A stretch of 64,000 nt of DNA from Occultella glacieicola (lineage in GTDB: Bacteria > Actinomycetota > Actinomycetes > Actinomycetales > Beutenbergiaceae): the NCBI RefSeq assembly GCF_004353825.1, contig NZ_SMNA01000010.1, forward strand, positions 1-64,000, written 5' to 3'. Shown here piece after piece: positions 8,799 through 17,555 of the stretch (within the stretch, counting starts at the first letter, position 1; each line of letters starts with the position of its first letter). The position numbers and the translations under genes are program-made. Below the pieces are notes generated by a model. The model was not told the origin of the DNA. It saw only the letters and a list, made by a program, of their open reading frames with translations, and made no database searches.

Positions 8799-8820
8799 AA
8801 CCTGAGGCACCTCTCAGGTT
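8799..8820. promoter_or_regulatory. Perfect palindrome between the divergent catabolic genes, probable repressor operator
   Basis: AACCTGAG (8799-8806), six bases, then CTCAGGTT (8813-8820) form a perfect 8-bp inverted repeat in the gap between the thiolase and the binding-protein gene. Size and position suit a TetR-type dimer, and a TetR gene lies in the operon. A second small palindrome, GTGTGACACAC, is at 8779-8789. The link to the TetR protein is inferred. Confidence 0.6.
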
Positions 8821-8851
8821 CTCGATCACGAAGATGTGAGAGGTAGGGCCC

Positions 8852-10069
8852 ATGCACCTCCGGAAGAGGTACGTCGCCGCTTCGGCGCTCGCGGCGTCAT
8901 TGATGCTGGTCGGCGCGTGCGCGCCGACGCAGGGAGCAGACTCCGAGACCACCGAGGGCGCCGGCGCCGAGACCGGCGCCGAGGTCCAGCCGATCGACGT
9001 GGGCGTGGTCTACTCCCGCACCGGCCCCTTGGCCGGCTACGGCGAGCAGTATCTGGCCGCCTTCGAGGCCGGCCTCGACTACGCCACGGACGGCACGAAC
9101 ATCGCCGGCGACTACGAGATCAACCTGGAGATCGTCGACGACGCCGGCGACCCGAACAAGGCGGTGAACGCGTTCAAGGACATGGTCGGCACCGGGATCC
9201 CGCTGATCGTCGGCACCGCGTCCTCCGGCGTCGCGCTCCAGGTGGCCCCGTTGGCCGAGCAGAACCAGACCGTCTACATCGTCGGCCCGGCCGCGGTCGA
9301 CCAGGTGACCGGCATCAACGGGTACACGTTCCGGTCCGGCCGTCAGACCTACCAGGACGTCGCCACGGCCGGGACGTTCCTCGACGACGTCGAGGGCGCG
9401 AGCGTGGCCGTGTTCGCCCAGGACAACGCGTTCGGTCAGGGGAACGCGGCCACGGTCGAGGCGGTCCTCGGCGGGGCCGGGGCGACCGTGACCCCGATCC
9501 TGGTCGGGGAGAGCGTCACCGAGTTCACCGGTGAGGCCCAGAAGATTCTCGACGCCCAGCCGGACCTGCTCTTCGTCGCCTGGGCCGGCGAGACGACCGC
9601 CGCGATGTGGCAGGCACTCGAGCAGCAGGGCGTCATGGAGGCCACCACCGTGGTGACCGGCCTCGCGGACACCGCGTCCTACCAGGCCTACGGCCCGGCG
9701 TCGGACCGGATCAACTTCCTCAACCACTACTTCGCCGGTGCCGCGGACAACGAGGTGAACACCGCGATGATCGACGGCATCGAGGCCGCCGGTGGCGTGC
9801 CCGACCTGTTCTCCCCGGACGGCTTCAACGCCGCCCTGATGGTGGTCCGCGCCATCGAGGAGGGCGGAGACGACCCGGACGCCATGGTCGCGGCGCTCGA
9901 GGGCTGGACCTTCGCCGGTCCCAAGGGCGAGATGACCATCCGCGCCGCCGACCACGCCATGATCCAGCCGATGTTCCAGGTGCGACTCGTCGACGACGGC
10001 GGCACCTGGGTCCCCGAGCTGATCCAGGCGATCGCCGGCGACGAGGTCGCCCCACCCGAGGCGGGCTGA
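8852..10069 (+). CDS. Lipoprotein solute-binding protein of a Liv-type ABC transporter
   Basis: A periplasmic-binding-fold (type I) receptor anchored to the outside of the membrane. The signal peptide ends in a lipobox, LVGAC, with the lipidated Cys at about residue 23, followed by an acidic Ser/Thr/Glu linker. The mature domain begins IDVGVVYSRTGPLAGYG, the usual opening of leucine/amide-type receptors. It is first in an operon with both ATPases and both permeases. GAGAGG stands about 9 bases before the ATG. The binding pocket cannot be read by eye; the enzymes downstream argue for a short carboxylic acid or ester rather than leucine. Confidence 0.88.
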   Translation: MHLRKRYVAASALAASLMLVGACAPTQGADSETTEGAGAETGAEVQPIDVGVVYSRTGPLAGYGEQYLAAFEAGLDYATDGTNIAGDYEINLEIVDDAGDPNKAVNAFKDMVGTGIPLIVGTASSGVALQVAPLAEQNQTVYIVGPAAVDQVTGINGYTFRSGRQTYQDVATAGTFLDDVEGASVAVFAQDNAFGQGNAATVEAVLGGAGATVTPILVGESVTEFTGEAQKILDAQPDLLFVAWAGETTAAMWQALEQQGVMEATTVVTGLADTASYQAYGPASDRINFLNHYFAGAADNEVNTAMIDGIEAAGGVPDLFSPDGFNAALMVVRAIEEGGDDPDAMVAALEGWTFAGPKGEMTIRAADHAMIQPMFQVRLVDDGGTWVPELIQAIAGDEVAPPEAG

Positions 10070-10149
10070 CCGGACGGGCCGGCGGCCCCGGCCGCCGGCC
10101 CGCCCGAACGCGCTCCCGTCGTTGACCGTTCCGGCCTGGAGGCCCAACC

Positions 10150-10908
10150 ATGACCACACCACCCGCCGTCGCCACGCGTGGGCTCGGACTCACGATCGGC
10201 GGCGCCCGGATCCTCGTCGACGTGGACCTGACCGTGCCCGCCGGCGAGATGCTCGGCGTCATCGGCCCGAACGGCGCCGGCAAGACCACGCTGTTCAACC
10301 TGATCTCCGGGGTGCTCCGCCCCACCGCGGGCACCGTGGAGTTGGACGGCGAGGATGTCGCCGGCCTGAGCATCACCCGCCGGGCCCGCCGCGGGCTCGG
10401 CCGGACCTTCCAGACCTCGAGCCTGTTCCCCCAGCTCGACCTCGTCGAGAACGTCCGCCTCGCGTCCCAGGCGAAGGAGGGCGCTGCGATGTCCGTCCTC
10501 GCGTTCCCGCTCGCCTCGGACCGCGCCACCGTGACCGCCCGGGACTGCCTGGCCCAGGTGGGCCTGAGCCACCTGGAGACGGTCGCGGCCGGCAACTTGT
10601 CCCACGGGGACAAGCGCAAGCTCGAGATCGCCGTGCTGCTGGCCACCGATCCGAGTGTGATCCTGCTCGACGAACCGATGGCCGGCGTCGGCTCGGGTGA
10701 CGTGCCCGGTCTCACCGAGATCATCCGACGGATGCACCGCGAGCGCGGCTGCACCGTGCTCCTGGTCGAGCACCACATCGAGGTGGTGCTCGGCCTCGTC
10801 GACCGGGTGGCCGTGATGCACCACGGCCGGTTGCTCGCGTGCGACACCCCGGAGGTCGTGATGGCCGACGCCACCGTCCAGTCCGCGTACCTGGGGGAGG
10901 GCGCATGA
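10150..10908 (+). CDS. livG: ABC transporter ATPase, LivG type
   Basis: One of the two cytosolic ATPases powering the Liv-type importer (252 residues). Walker A is GPNGAGKTT and Walker B is VILLDEPMAGV. The signature motif is LSHGDKRKLE rather than LSGGQ, a variation usual in the LivG branch. The H-loop is in VEHHIEVV. ATG 10150 follows the binding-protein gene by 80 bases, the only sizeable gap in the operon. It overlaps the next ATPase gene (ATGA). Confidence 0.92.
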   Translation: MTTPPAVATRGLGLTIGGARILVDVDLTVPAGEMLGVIGPNGAGKTTLFNLISGVLRPTAGTVELDGEDVAGLSITRRARRGLGRTFQTSSLFPQLDLVENVRLASQAKEGAAMSVLAFPLASDRATVTARDCLAQVGLSHLETVAAGNLSHGDKRKLEIAVLLATDPSVILLDEPMAGVGSGDVPGLTEIIRRMHRERGCTVLLVEHHIEVVLGLVDRVAVMHHGRLLACDTPEVVMADATVQSAYLGEGA

Positions 10909-11672
10909 GTCCCGAGCTGATCCTGAGCGTGCGCAACCTGAGCGCGAGCATCGCCGGCCAGCAGGTCGTCGAGGACGTCAGCCTGGACGTGCCCGCCACC
11001 GGGGTCACCGCCCTCCTCGGCCGCAACGGCGTCGGCAAGACCTCGACGATCAAGGCGATCCTCGGCCTGATCCCGCGGCGCGGGGAGATCCTGCTCGACG
11101 GCGTCGGCATCGACCGCGAGCCGACGCACCGGATCGTGCAGCGCGGGGTGGGCTACGTCCCCGAGGACCGTGAGGTGTTCGCCGGGCTGACCGTCGCCGA
11201 GAACCTCAAGCTCGCCCAGCGGGGCCCGGACGCTCACTGGGACGTCGTCGAGACCCTGTTCCCGGACCTGGTGCAGCGCTCCGCCCAGTTGGCCGGCACC
11301 CTGTCCGGCGGGCAGCAGCAGATGGTGTCCCTGGCCCGGGCGCTGCTCAACCCGAACCGGCTGCTGCTCGTCGACGAACCCACCAAGGGGCTCGCGCCCA
11401 AGATCGTGGGCGAGGTCGCCGACGCCCTGGTCCGGGCCGCCGAACTCGCGCCGATCCTGCTCGTCGAGCAGAACCTCGCGGTGGTCAGGGCCCTGGCCCG
11501 CGACGTCGTGGTGGTCTCCGGCGGGCGGGTGGTGCACACCGGCCCGGCCGCCGAGTTCCTCGACGATCCCGACCTGGTCCGCCGCCACCTCGGCGTGCAT
11601 GGCGACGCTCCCGAGAGCGCCGCAGCGGGCGCGGTCCCGGACGGCGCGCACCCAACGGAGGCACCGGCGTGA
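10905..11672 (+). CDS. livF: ABC transporter ATPase, LivF type
   Basis: The second ATPase (255 residues from ATG 10905, which overlaps the previous stop). Walker A is GRNGVGKTS, the signature is LSGGQQQMVS, and Walker B is LLLVDEPTKGL, followed by the LivF-typical GLAPKIV and VEQNL. The frame can be extended upstream to 10839, but the overlapping ATG matches LivF length and the translational coupling seen through the whole operon. The last 20 residues are an Ala/Pro tail. Confidence 0.92.
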   Translation: MSPELILSVRNLSASIAGQQVVEDVSLDVPATGVTALLGRNGVGKTSTIKAILGLIPRRGEILLDGVGIDREPTHRIVQRGVGYVPEDREVFAGLTVAENLKLAQRGPDAHWDVVETLFPDLVQRSAQLAGTLSGGQQQMVSLARALLNPNRLLLVDEPTKGLAPKIVGEVADALVRAAELAPILLVEQNLAVVRALARDVVVVSGGRVVHTGPAAEFLDDPDLVRRHLGVHGDAPESAAAGAVPDGAHPTEAPA

Positions 11673-12547
11673 GCACCGTCCTGTTGCTGGCCATCACCGG
11701 TCTCGGCCTCGGCGCCCTCTACTTCCTGGTCGCCTCCGGGCTGTCGCTGATCTACGGGCTGATGGGCGTGCTGAACTTCGCGCACGGCGCCTTCCTGATG
11801 TTCGGGGGGTACGCCGGCTACGAGGTGTCCCGGCTGATCGGGGCGACCACCTGGCCCGGGTTCGCTGTCGGTGCCCTCGCCGGTGTTCTGACCGGGGCCG
11901 CGATCGCCGCACTCACCGAACTGCTCCTGGTCCGGCGGCTCTACGAGCGTCACATCGAACAGGTCCTCGTCACGGTCGGGCTCGCCCTCGCCCTGGGCGC
12001 CCTGGCCTCCGGTGTCTGGGGGACCGACGCGATCATCATCACCGGCCCGGACTGGATGTCCGAGGTGACCGTGATCCTCGGTGCGCGGGTCCCGAACAAC
12101 AGGTTCCTGGCGATCATCGCCGCCGTCGCCGTCCTGGCCGGGATCGTTCTGTTCCTGAAGTTCACCCGGTACGGGCTGATCATCAGGGCCGGCGTCGAGA
12201 ACCGTTCGATGGTCACGGCGCTGGGTATCGACGTCCGGAAGTCGTTCACCCTCGTGTTCGCGGTCGGCGGGGCGGCCGCCGGACTGGGTGGCGTGCTCGC
12301 CTCCCAGTACTACACGATCGTCTCCCCGCACCTGGGGCCGTCGCTGCTGATCTTCGCGTTCATCGTCACGGTGATCGGTGGCCTGGGCTCGTTGACCGGC
12401 GCGGCGATCGCGTCCGTGCTGGTGGCGATGCTGCAGCAGTTCGTCAATTACTACGTCTTCGGACTGGGTGAGTTCGCGGTGGTCCTGGCGCTCGCCCTGG
12501 TGCTGCTGATCCGCCCGAGGGGCCTGATGGGAAGGGTGGCGGCATGA
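11669..12547 (+). CDS. livH: Liv-type ABC transporter permease LivH
   Basis: A 292-residue inner-membrane permease with about eight hydrophobic segments. It opens with the LivH hallmark GLGLGALYFLVASGLSLIYG followed by NFAHGAF. A central region, RAGVENRSMVTALGIDV, is the cytoplasmic coupling loop that contacts the ATPases. GTG 11669 overlaps livF (GTGA) and its stop overlaps livM. Confidence 0.92.
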   Translation: MSTVLLLAITGLGLGALYFLVASGLSLIYGLMGVLNFAHGAFLMFGGYAGYEVSRLIGATTWPGFAVGALAGVLTGAAIAALTELLLVRRLYERHIEQVLVTVGLALALGALASGVWGTDAIIITGPDWMSEVTVILGARVPNNRFLAIIAAVAVLAGIVLFLKFTRYGLIIRAGVENRSMVTALGIDVRKSFTLVFAVGGAAAGLGGVLASQYYTIVSPHLGPSLLIFAFIVTVIGGLGSLTGAAIASVLVAMLQQFVNYYVFGLGEFAVVLALALVLLIRPRGLMGRVAA

Positions 12548-13647
12548 ACCGCGCATCGGTACTGCGGGTCGGGATCGGGATCCTCGGCGTGATCCTGCTC
12601 GCCGCCCTGCCCCTGCTCAACCTCAGGATCCCGGGCGTGCTCCCAGGGGCCACCTACGAGCCCGGCACCCTGCAACTGTTGGCCCTGTGCCTGCTGATCG
12701 CCGGACTCGCGCTGAGCTACCACGTCCTGTTCGGGCTCGCCGGGCTGCTCTCCTTCGGGCATGCGCTGTACTTCGCCGCGGGGCTGTACGGTCTCGCGAT
12801 CGCGCTCAGGCACTGGCAGATGTCCCTGGTCTCGGCGGCCCTGCTGGTGTTCGTCGGGGCGACCCTGCTGGCCCTGATCGTCGGGGCGGTCTCGCTGCGG
12901 GTCAGCGGCATCTCGTTCGCGATGGTGACCCTGGCCTTCGCCCAGGCGGGCTCGGTACTCGTGGCCCGCAACCCCGGCGGCCTCACCGGCGGCGAGGAGG
13001 GCCTCGGACTGGACATCACGAACATCCCCGAGTCGTTCGTCGGGGTGGTCAACACCCGGAACCTGTACTGGATCTCCTTGGCGATCGCGATCGCCGTGTT
13101 CGCCCTGGTGACCTGGTTCGAGCGCTCCCGGGCCGGGCACGTCGCGGCCGCGACCCGGGAGAACGAGCTGCGGGTCCGGGTGATCGGGATGCAGCCGTAC
13201 CTGGTCCGGCTGCTCGCGTTCGTCACCGCCGGCAGCCTCGCCGGCATCGTCGGGATGGCCTACCTGCTCGTCCAGAACGGCGCCCAGGCCCGGGCCACGT
13301 CCGCCGACTTCACGCTGACCCTGCTGGTCATGGTGGTGCTCGGCGGGGTCGGCTCCCGGTGGGGCGCCGTGATCGGCGGTGTCGTCTACACCCTGCTCGA
13401 TCAGCGGCTCACCGCCCTCGCCGGAGGCGAGTTCATCCAGTCCCTGCCGGCGATCCTGAGGGTGCCGCTGTCGCAGCCGCTGTTCCTGCTCGGAACCCTG
13501 TTCATCCTGGTGGTGCTGTTCCTGCCCGGCGGGATCACCGGCACCGTCGCCCGGCTCCGGTCCGGGGGTAGCGTGGCCCGCGCGCGAGCCACACTCGAGC
13601 AGGCGGGTGGTGCCGAGAGCGACGGCATGGAGGTCGAGGCCCGATGA
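12544..13647 (+). CDS. livM: Liv-type ABC transporter permease LivM
   Basis: The partner permease (367 residues), with ten or so hydrophobic segments. Family motifs are LSYHVLFGLAGLLSFGHAL near residue 60, SFAMVTLAFAQ and the coupling-loop ATRENELRVRVIGM. A charged C-terminal tail of about 35 residues follows the last helix. ATG 12544 overlaps livH; the stop overlaps the acyl-CoA synthetase gene, so uptake and activation are translationally coupled. Confidence 0.92.
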   Translation: MNRASVLRVGIGILGVILLAALPLLNLRIPGVLPGATYEPGTLQLLALCLLIAGLALSYHVLFGLAGLLSFGHALYFAAGLYGLAIALRHWQMSLVSAALLVFVGATLLALIVGAVSLRVSGISFAMVTLAFAQAGSVLVARNPGGLTGGEEGLGLDITNIPESFVGVVNTRNLYWISLAIAIAVFALVTWFERSRAGHVAAATRENELRVRVIGMQPYLVRLLAFVTAGSLAGIVGMAYLLVQNGAQARATSADFTLTLLVMVVLGGVGSRWGAVIGGVVYTLLDQRLTALAGGEFIQSLPAILRVPLSQPLFLLGTLFILVVLFLPGGITGTVARLRSGGSVARARATLEQAGGAESDGMEVEAR

Positions 13648-15269
13648 GTGCAGCGAGTATCGATCAGTGGCACACCCTCGGACGGTGGCCGGCGGAGCGC
13701 GCCCGCGAGGCCCCCGACCGGATCGCCATCGACGACCGCGGCGTGCCGGTCAGTTACGGCGAACTGGAGCGCAGGGCCACCGCGCTCGCCCGTGGCCTGC
13801 GCGCCGCCGGCTACGTCCCGGGCGACCGGATCGCCACGCTCACCGGCAACAGCGCCGACCACGTCGTGCTGTTCTTCGCCTGCGCCAAGGCCGGTCTGGT
13901 CCTCACGCCCCTGTCCTGGCGCCTGGCGGCCCGTGAGGTCGCCGACCAGCTGGCGATCGCCGATGCCGTCCTGCTGCTGTCCGACCAGACGTTCGAAGCC
14001 CTGGCGCGTTCCGCCGTCGCCCGCCTGCGCCGGCCGCCGGCGACCGGCGAGCTCGGCACCAGCGGTGTCGAGGCGAGCGTGCCCGCGCCGTCCCGGAACC
14101 CGGCCGAGGTGCCGCAGGCAGTGCGGGAGGTCCGGGACAGCGACCCCTTGCTGCTCACGTTCACCTCCGGCACCAGCGCCCGCCCCAAGGGTGTGGTGCT
14201 GACCCATGCGAACTGCTTCTGGACGAACCTGTCCCTGTCCCGTACGGCTCCGATCACGCCCGACGACGTGGTGCTCGCGGTGATGCCGCAGTTCCACGTG
14301 GGCGGCTGGAACGTCCAGCCGCTGCTGGCCTGGTGGACCGGCGCGACCGTGGTCCTGGAGCAGACCTTCGAACCGGCCCGGGTGCTGCACCTGATCGCCG
14401 AGCGGCGGGTGAGCACCATGATGGGCGTCCCGGCGCACTACCTGATGCTCGCCGAGCAGGCCACGTTCGCCGACGCCGACCTGGCCGCCCTCCGGCTAGC
14501 GATCGTCGGCGGTGCGCCGATGCCCGAACCGTTGCTGCGGACCTGGCACGCCCGCGGCGTGAAGCTGGTCCAGGGGTACGGGCTGTCCGAGGCGTCGCCG
14601 AACGTGCTCTGTGTCCCGGCGGCGCTCGCCCGGGACCGGCTCGGTTGGGCCGGAACCGCGTACCCGTACGTGGACGTGGCCGTCGCCGATCCGGTCACCG
14701 GCGAGGTCCTCGATGGGCCCGCGACCGGTGAGCTCCTCGTTCATGGCCCCGGTGTGTTCGCCGGGTACTTCCGCGACCGGGAGGCGACCGACCGGGCCCT
14801 GCAGGACGGCTGGCTGCACACCGGGGACCTCGTGGAGCGCGATGACGAGGGCTTCTTCCGGATCGTCGACCGGCTCTCGGACATGTACATCTCCGGCGGT
14901 GAGAACGTCGCCCCGGCGGAGGTGGAGGCGGTGCTGCGGGGTCATCCGGCGGTGGCCGACGTGGCGGTCGTCGGCGAGCCGGACGAACGCTGGGGAGAGG
15001 TGGGCATCGCGCACGTCGTCCTGCGCCGCGGGATCGCCACCGACGCGCAGGCCCTGATCGGACACTGCCGCGACGACCTCGCCGCGTACAAGGTGCCCAA
15101 GCGGATCGCGTTCGTCGCCGAACTCCCGCACACCGCGTCCGGCAAGACGGTGCGCCGGGAGCTGCGCACCGGCGCGACTACCCAGGTCCCCGCCACGACC
15201 GTTCCCGACCCGGCCGATCCCGCCACGGCGCGGCGGGCCGCCCAGCCCCGGAAGGAGGCCCACCGGTGA
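13644..15269 (+). CDS. AMP-dependent acyl-CoA synthetase (FadD-like)
   Basis: An adenylate-forming enzyme that activates a carboxylic acid with ATP and CoA (541 residues). The phosphate loop is LLTFTSGTSARPKGV, the adenine motif is QGYGLSEASP, and the hinge/A8 region includes GWLHTGDLV and IVDRLSDMYISGGENV. The A10 lysine is in TASGKTVRREL. The Ala/Thr-rich C-terminal 30 residues look disordered. Its place between the transporter and the TetR gene suggests that it charges the imported acid; chain length is not predictable. Confidence 0.88.
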   Translation: MSAASIDQWHTLGRWPAERAREAPDRIAIDDRGVPVSYGELERRATALARGLRAAGYVPGDRIATLTGNSADHVVLFFACAKAGLVLTPLSWRLAAREVADQLAIADAVLLLSDQTFEALARSAVARLRRPPATGELGTSGVEASVPAPSRNPAEVPQAVREVRDSDPLLLTFTSGTSARPKGVVLTHANCFWTNLSLSRTAPITPDDVVLAVMPQFHVGGWNVQPLLAWWTGATVVLEQTFEPARVLHLIAERRVSTMMGVPAHYLMLAEQATFADADLAALRLAIVGGAPMPEPLLRTWHARGVKLVQGYGLSEASPNVLCVPAALARDRLGWAGTAYPYVDVAVADPVTGEVLDGPATGELLVHGPGVFAGYFRDREATDRALQDGWLHTGDLVERDDEGFFRIVDRLSDMYISGGENVAPAEVEAVLRGHPAVADVAVVGEPDERWGEVGIAHVVLRRGIATDAQALIGHCRDDLAAYKVPKRIAFVAELPHTASGKTVRRELRTGATTQVPATTVPDPADPATARRAAQPRKEAHR

Positions 15270-15916
15270 GCACCGTCCCACGCACCGCCCGGGGCACCAG
15301 GACCCGCGCGAAGATCCTCGAGGCCGCCGAGACCGTGTTCTCCGAACTCGGCTACGCGGAGGCCAGCATCGTCAAGATCACCGAGGCCGCCGGCGTCGGG
15401 CAGGGCACGTTCTACCTGTACTTCGAGACGAAGAAGCACGTGTTCGACGAACTCGTCGAGGACCTCAACCGCCGGGTCCGGCACGCCATGACCGAAGGGG
15501 CACGCGGGGCCACCACCCGGATGGAGGCCGAGCGGGCCGGGTTCGCGGCGTTCTTCGCGTTCACCGCGGAACACCCCGCCCTGTACCGGGTGATCCGGGA
15601 GGCGGAGTTCGTCTCCCCGGAGGCCCTGCGGCTGCACTACACCCGGATCGTCGAGGGCTACATCGAGGGCCTGTCCCAGGCCCGGGACGCCGGCGAGATC
15701 GGCAACGTGGACCCGACCGTGGCCGCCTGGGTGCTGATGGGCATCGGTGAGATGGTCGGCATGCGCTGGGTCCTGTGGGGTTCCGGCGCCGAAGCGGGCG
15801 CCGACGCCGACCCGACGGCGTCCGGCACCTCCGCCGTGCCGCCGGCGGTCTTCGACGAGATGATGCGGCTCATCTCCGGTGCCCTGCGCGCCACCGACCC
15901 TTCGGAGGGATCATGA
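15266..15916 (+). CDS. TetR/AcrR-family transcriptional regulator
   Basis: A 216-residue repressor-type regulator. The N-terminal helix-turn-helix (about residues 11-57) reads RTRAKILEAAETVFSELGY, then VKITEAAGVGQGTFYLYFETKK, typical of the family. The C-terminal ligand domain is specific to each group and ends in an Ala/Asp-rich loop. GTG start overlaps the synthetase stop and its own stop overlaps the dehydrogenase start, so it sits inside the operon it most likely controls. Its likely target is the palindrome at 8799-8820, and its inducer could be a CoA ester of the pathway. Confidence 0.88.
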   Translation: MSTVPRTARGTRTRAKILEAAETVFSELGYAEASIVKITEAAGVGQGTFYLYFETKKHVFDELVEDLNRRVRHAMTEGARGATTRMEAERAGFAAFFAFTAEHPALYRVIREAEFVSPEALRLHYTRIVEGYIEGLSQARDAGEIGNVDPTVAAWVLMGIGEMVGMRWVLWGSGAEAGADADPTASGTSAVPPAVFDEMMRLISGALRATDPSEGS

Positions 15917-16674
15917 CCGACGGACCAACGCAGGACCTCGCCGGGCGGCGGGCCGCCGTCACCGGGGCAGGCAGCGGCATCGGTGCCGCGATCGCCGAGG
16001 CGTTCGCGACCCGGGGTGCGCACGTGATCGCCGTCGACGTCAACGCCGAGGCCGCGGCGGCGACGGCGCAGCGAACCGGGGGAGAGGCGTGGGTCGTGGA
16101 CCTGGCCGACACCGCCGGGCTGCGCGAGGCGCACCTGGACGTGGACATCCTCGTCAACAACGCGGGCATCCAGCACGTCAGCCCGGTCGAGGAGTTCGAC
16201 CCGGACCGGTTCCACCTCATCCTCATGCTGATGCTCGAGGCGCCGTTCCTGCTGGCCCGGGCCGCGCTGCCGCACATGTACGAGCGTGGCTTCGGCCGGA
16301 TCATCAACATCTCCTCCGTGCACGGCCTGCGCGCCTCCGCGTTCAAATCCGCCTACGTCAGCGCCAAGCACGGCCTCGAGGGCCTGTCCAAGGTGATCGC
16401 CCAGGAGGGGGCCGGGCGCGGGGTCACCAGCAACTGCCTCAACCCCGGGTACGTGCGCACCCCGCTCGTCGAGGCTCAGATCGCCGACCAGGCCCGGGTG
16501 CACGGCATCCCACCGGAGCGGGTGGTCAGCGAGATCCTCCTGGAGCGCTCCGCGATCAAGGAACTCATCGAGCCTGCGCACGTCGCCGACCTGGCCTGCT
16601 GGCTGGCTTCCCCGGCCGCTGCGATGGTCACCGGCTCCTCCTACACGATGGACGGCGGGTGGACGGCGCGATGA
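15913..16674 (+). CDS. Short-chain dehydrogenase, probable 3-hydroxybutyrate dehydrogenase
   Basis: A classical SDR of 253 residues from ATG 15913 (ATGA overlap with the TetR gene). The nucleotide site is TGAGSGIGAA, the NNAG motif is DILVNNAGIQHV, and the catalytic Ser and Y-x3-K are in NISSVHGLRAS and SAYVSAKHG. NAGIQHVSPVEEF, then HGL..SAFKSAYVSAKHGLEG, is characteristic of (R)-3-hydroxybutyrate dehydrogenases, which make acetoacetate using NAD. This fits the neighbouring CoA-transferase. A different 3-hydroxyacid remains possible. Confidence 0.8.
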   Translation: MTDGPTQDLAGRRAAVTGAGSGIGAAIAEAFATRGAHVIAVDVNAEAAAATAQRTGGEAWVVDLADTAGLREAHLDVDILVNNAGIQHVSPVEEFDPDRFHLILMLMLEAPFLLARAALPHMYERGFGRIINISSVHGLRASAFKSAYVSAKHGLEGLSKVIAQEGAGRGVTSNCLNPGYVRTPLVEAQIADQARVHGIPPERVVSEILLERSAIKELIEPAHVADLACWLASPAAAMVTGSSYTMDGGWTAR

Positions 16675-17555
16675 GTTACCGCACCCATGACGTGGCCGTC
16701 CGCGGCGGCACCATGCACGTCGCCGAGTGGGGCGACCCGCAGGGTCCGCCGGTGCTCGCCGTGCACGGCATCACGGCCTCGCACCGGTCCTGGGGACTGG
16801 TGGCGCAGCGCTTGCCCCAGGTGCGCCTGATCGCCCCTGACCTGCGCGGGCGCGGTCGCAGCCGGGACCTGCCAGGCCCGTTCGGGATGCCCGCGCATGC
16901 GGACGACCTCGCGACCGTGCTCGCCGCCCTCGACGTCCCCAGCGCCGTGGTGCTCGGGCACTCGATGGGCGCCTTCGCGTCGGTCGTGCTGTCCCGCCGG
17001 CACGCCGAGCGGGTGCGTGAGCTGATCCTCGTCGACGGCGGGGTGCCCGTGGAGCTGCCGGTCGGCCTGGACCCGGAGGAGGTCGGGCCCGCGCTGCTCG
17101 GCCCGGCGGCGACGCGGCTCGCCATGACGTTCCCGACCCGGGAGGCCTACCGTGAGTTCTGGCGGGTGCACCCGGCGTTCGCGGACTGGAACGACGTCAT
17201 CGAGGACTACGTGGACTACGACCTGATCGGCACCGCGCCCGACCTGCACCCGAGCACGACCGTCGAGGCGGTCACCGAGGACTCGCTGGAACTGGCCGGC
17301 GGTGAGGCGCTTCTGGACGCCCTCGCCCACCTGTCCCACCGGGCGGCCTGGCTGCGGGCCCCCCGCGGGCTCCTGAACGAGGAGCCGGGTTTGTACTCCC
17401 CGGCCTACGCCAGCGCCAATGCCGACCGGCTCGGCCTGGACCTGGCCGATGTCCCCGGCACCAACCACTACACGATCACCCTCGGACCCACCGGCGCGGA
17501 CGCCGTCGCGGACGTCGTCCGCCGGGCCCTGACCGCTGCGGAGGCGACGGCATGA
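16671..17555 (+). CDS. Alpha/beta hydrolase
   Basis: A 294-residue esterase-type alpha/beta hydrolase starting at ATG 16671 (overlaps the previous stop). The oxyanion region is VLAVHGITASHRSWG. The nucleophile is the Ser of VVLGHSMGAFAS. The final catalytic His is in PGTNHYTITLG. It is cytosolic (no signal peptide). In the operon it could hydrolyse an ester, lactone or oligomer of the transported hydroxyacid to the monomer used by the dehydrogenase; that role is inferred from context only. Confidence 0.82.
   Translation: MSYRTHDVAVRGGTMHVAEWGDPQGPPVLAVHGITASHRSWGLVAQRLPQVRLIAPDLRGRGRSRDLPGPFGMPAHADDLATVLAALDVPSAVVLGHSMGAFASVVLSRRHAERVRELILVDGGVPVELPVGLDPEEVGPALLGPAATRLAMTFPTREAYREFWRVHPAFADWNDVIEDYVDYDLIGTAPDLHPSTTVEAVTEDSLELAGGEALLDALAHLSHRAAWLRAPRGLLNEEPGLYSPAYASANADRLGLDLADVPGTNHYTITLGPTGADAVADVVRRALTAAEATA

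Noticed and set aside
15879-16670. Upstream extension of the alpha/beta hydrolase frame through the dehydrogenase gene
   Set aside because: The extension is antisense-like Arg/Gly text in another frame of a well-supported SDR; the ATG at 16671 has the operon-typical overlap.
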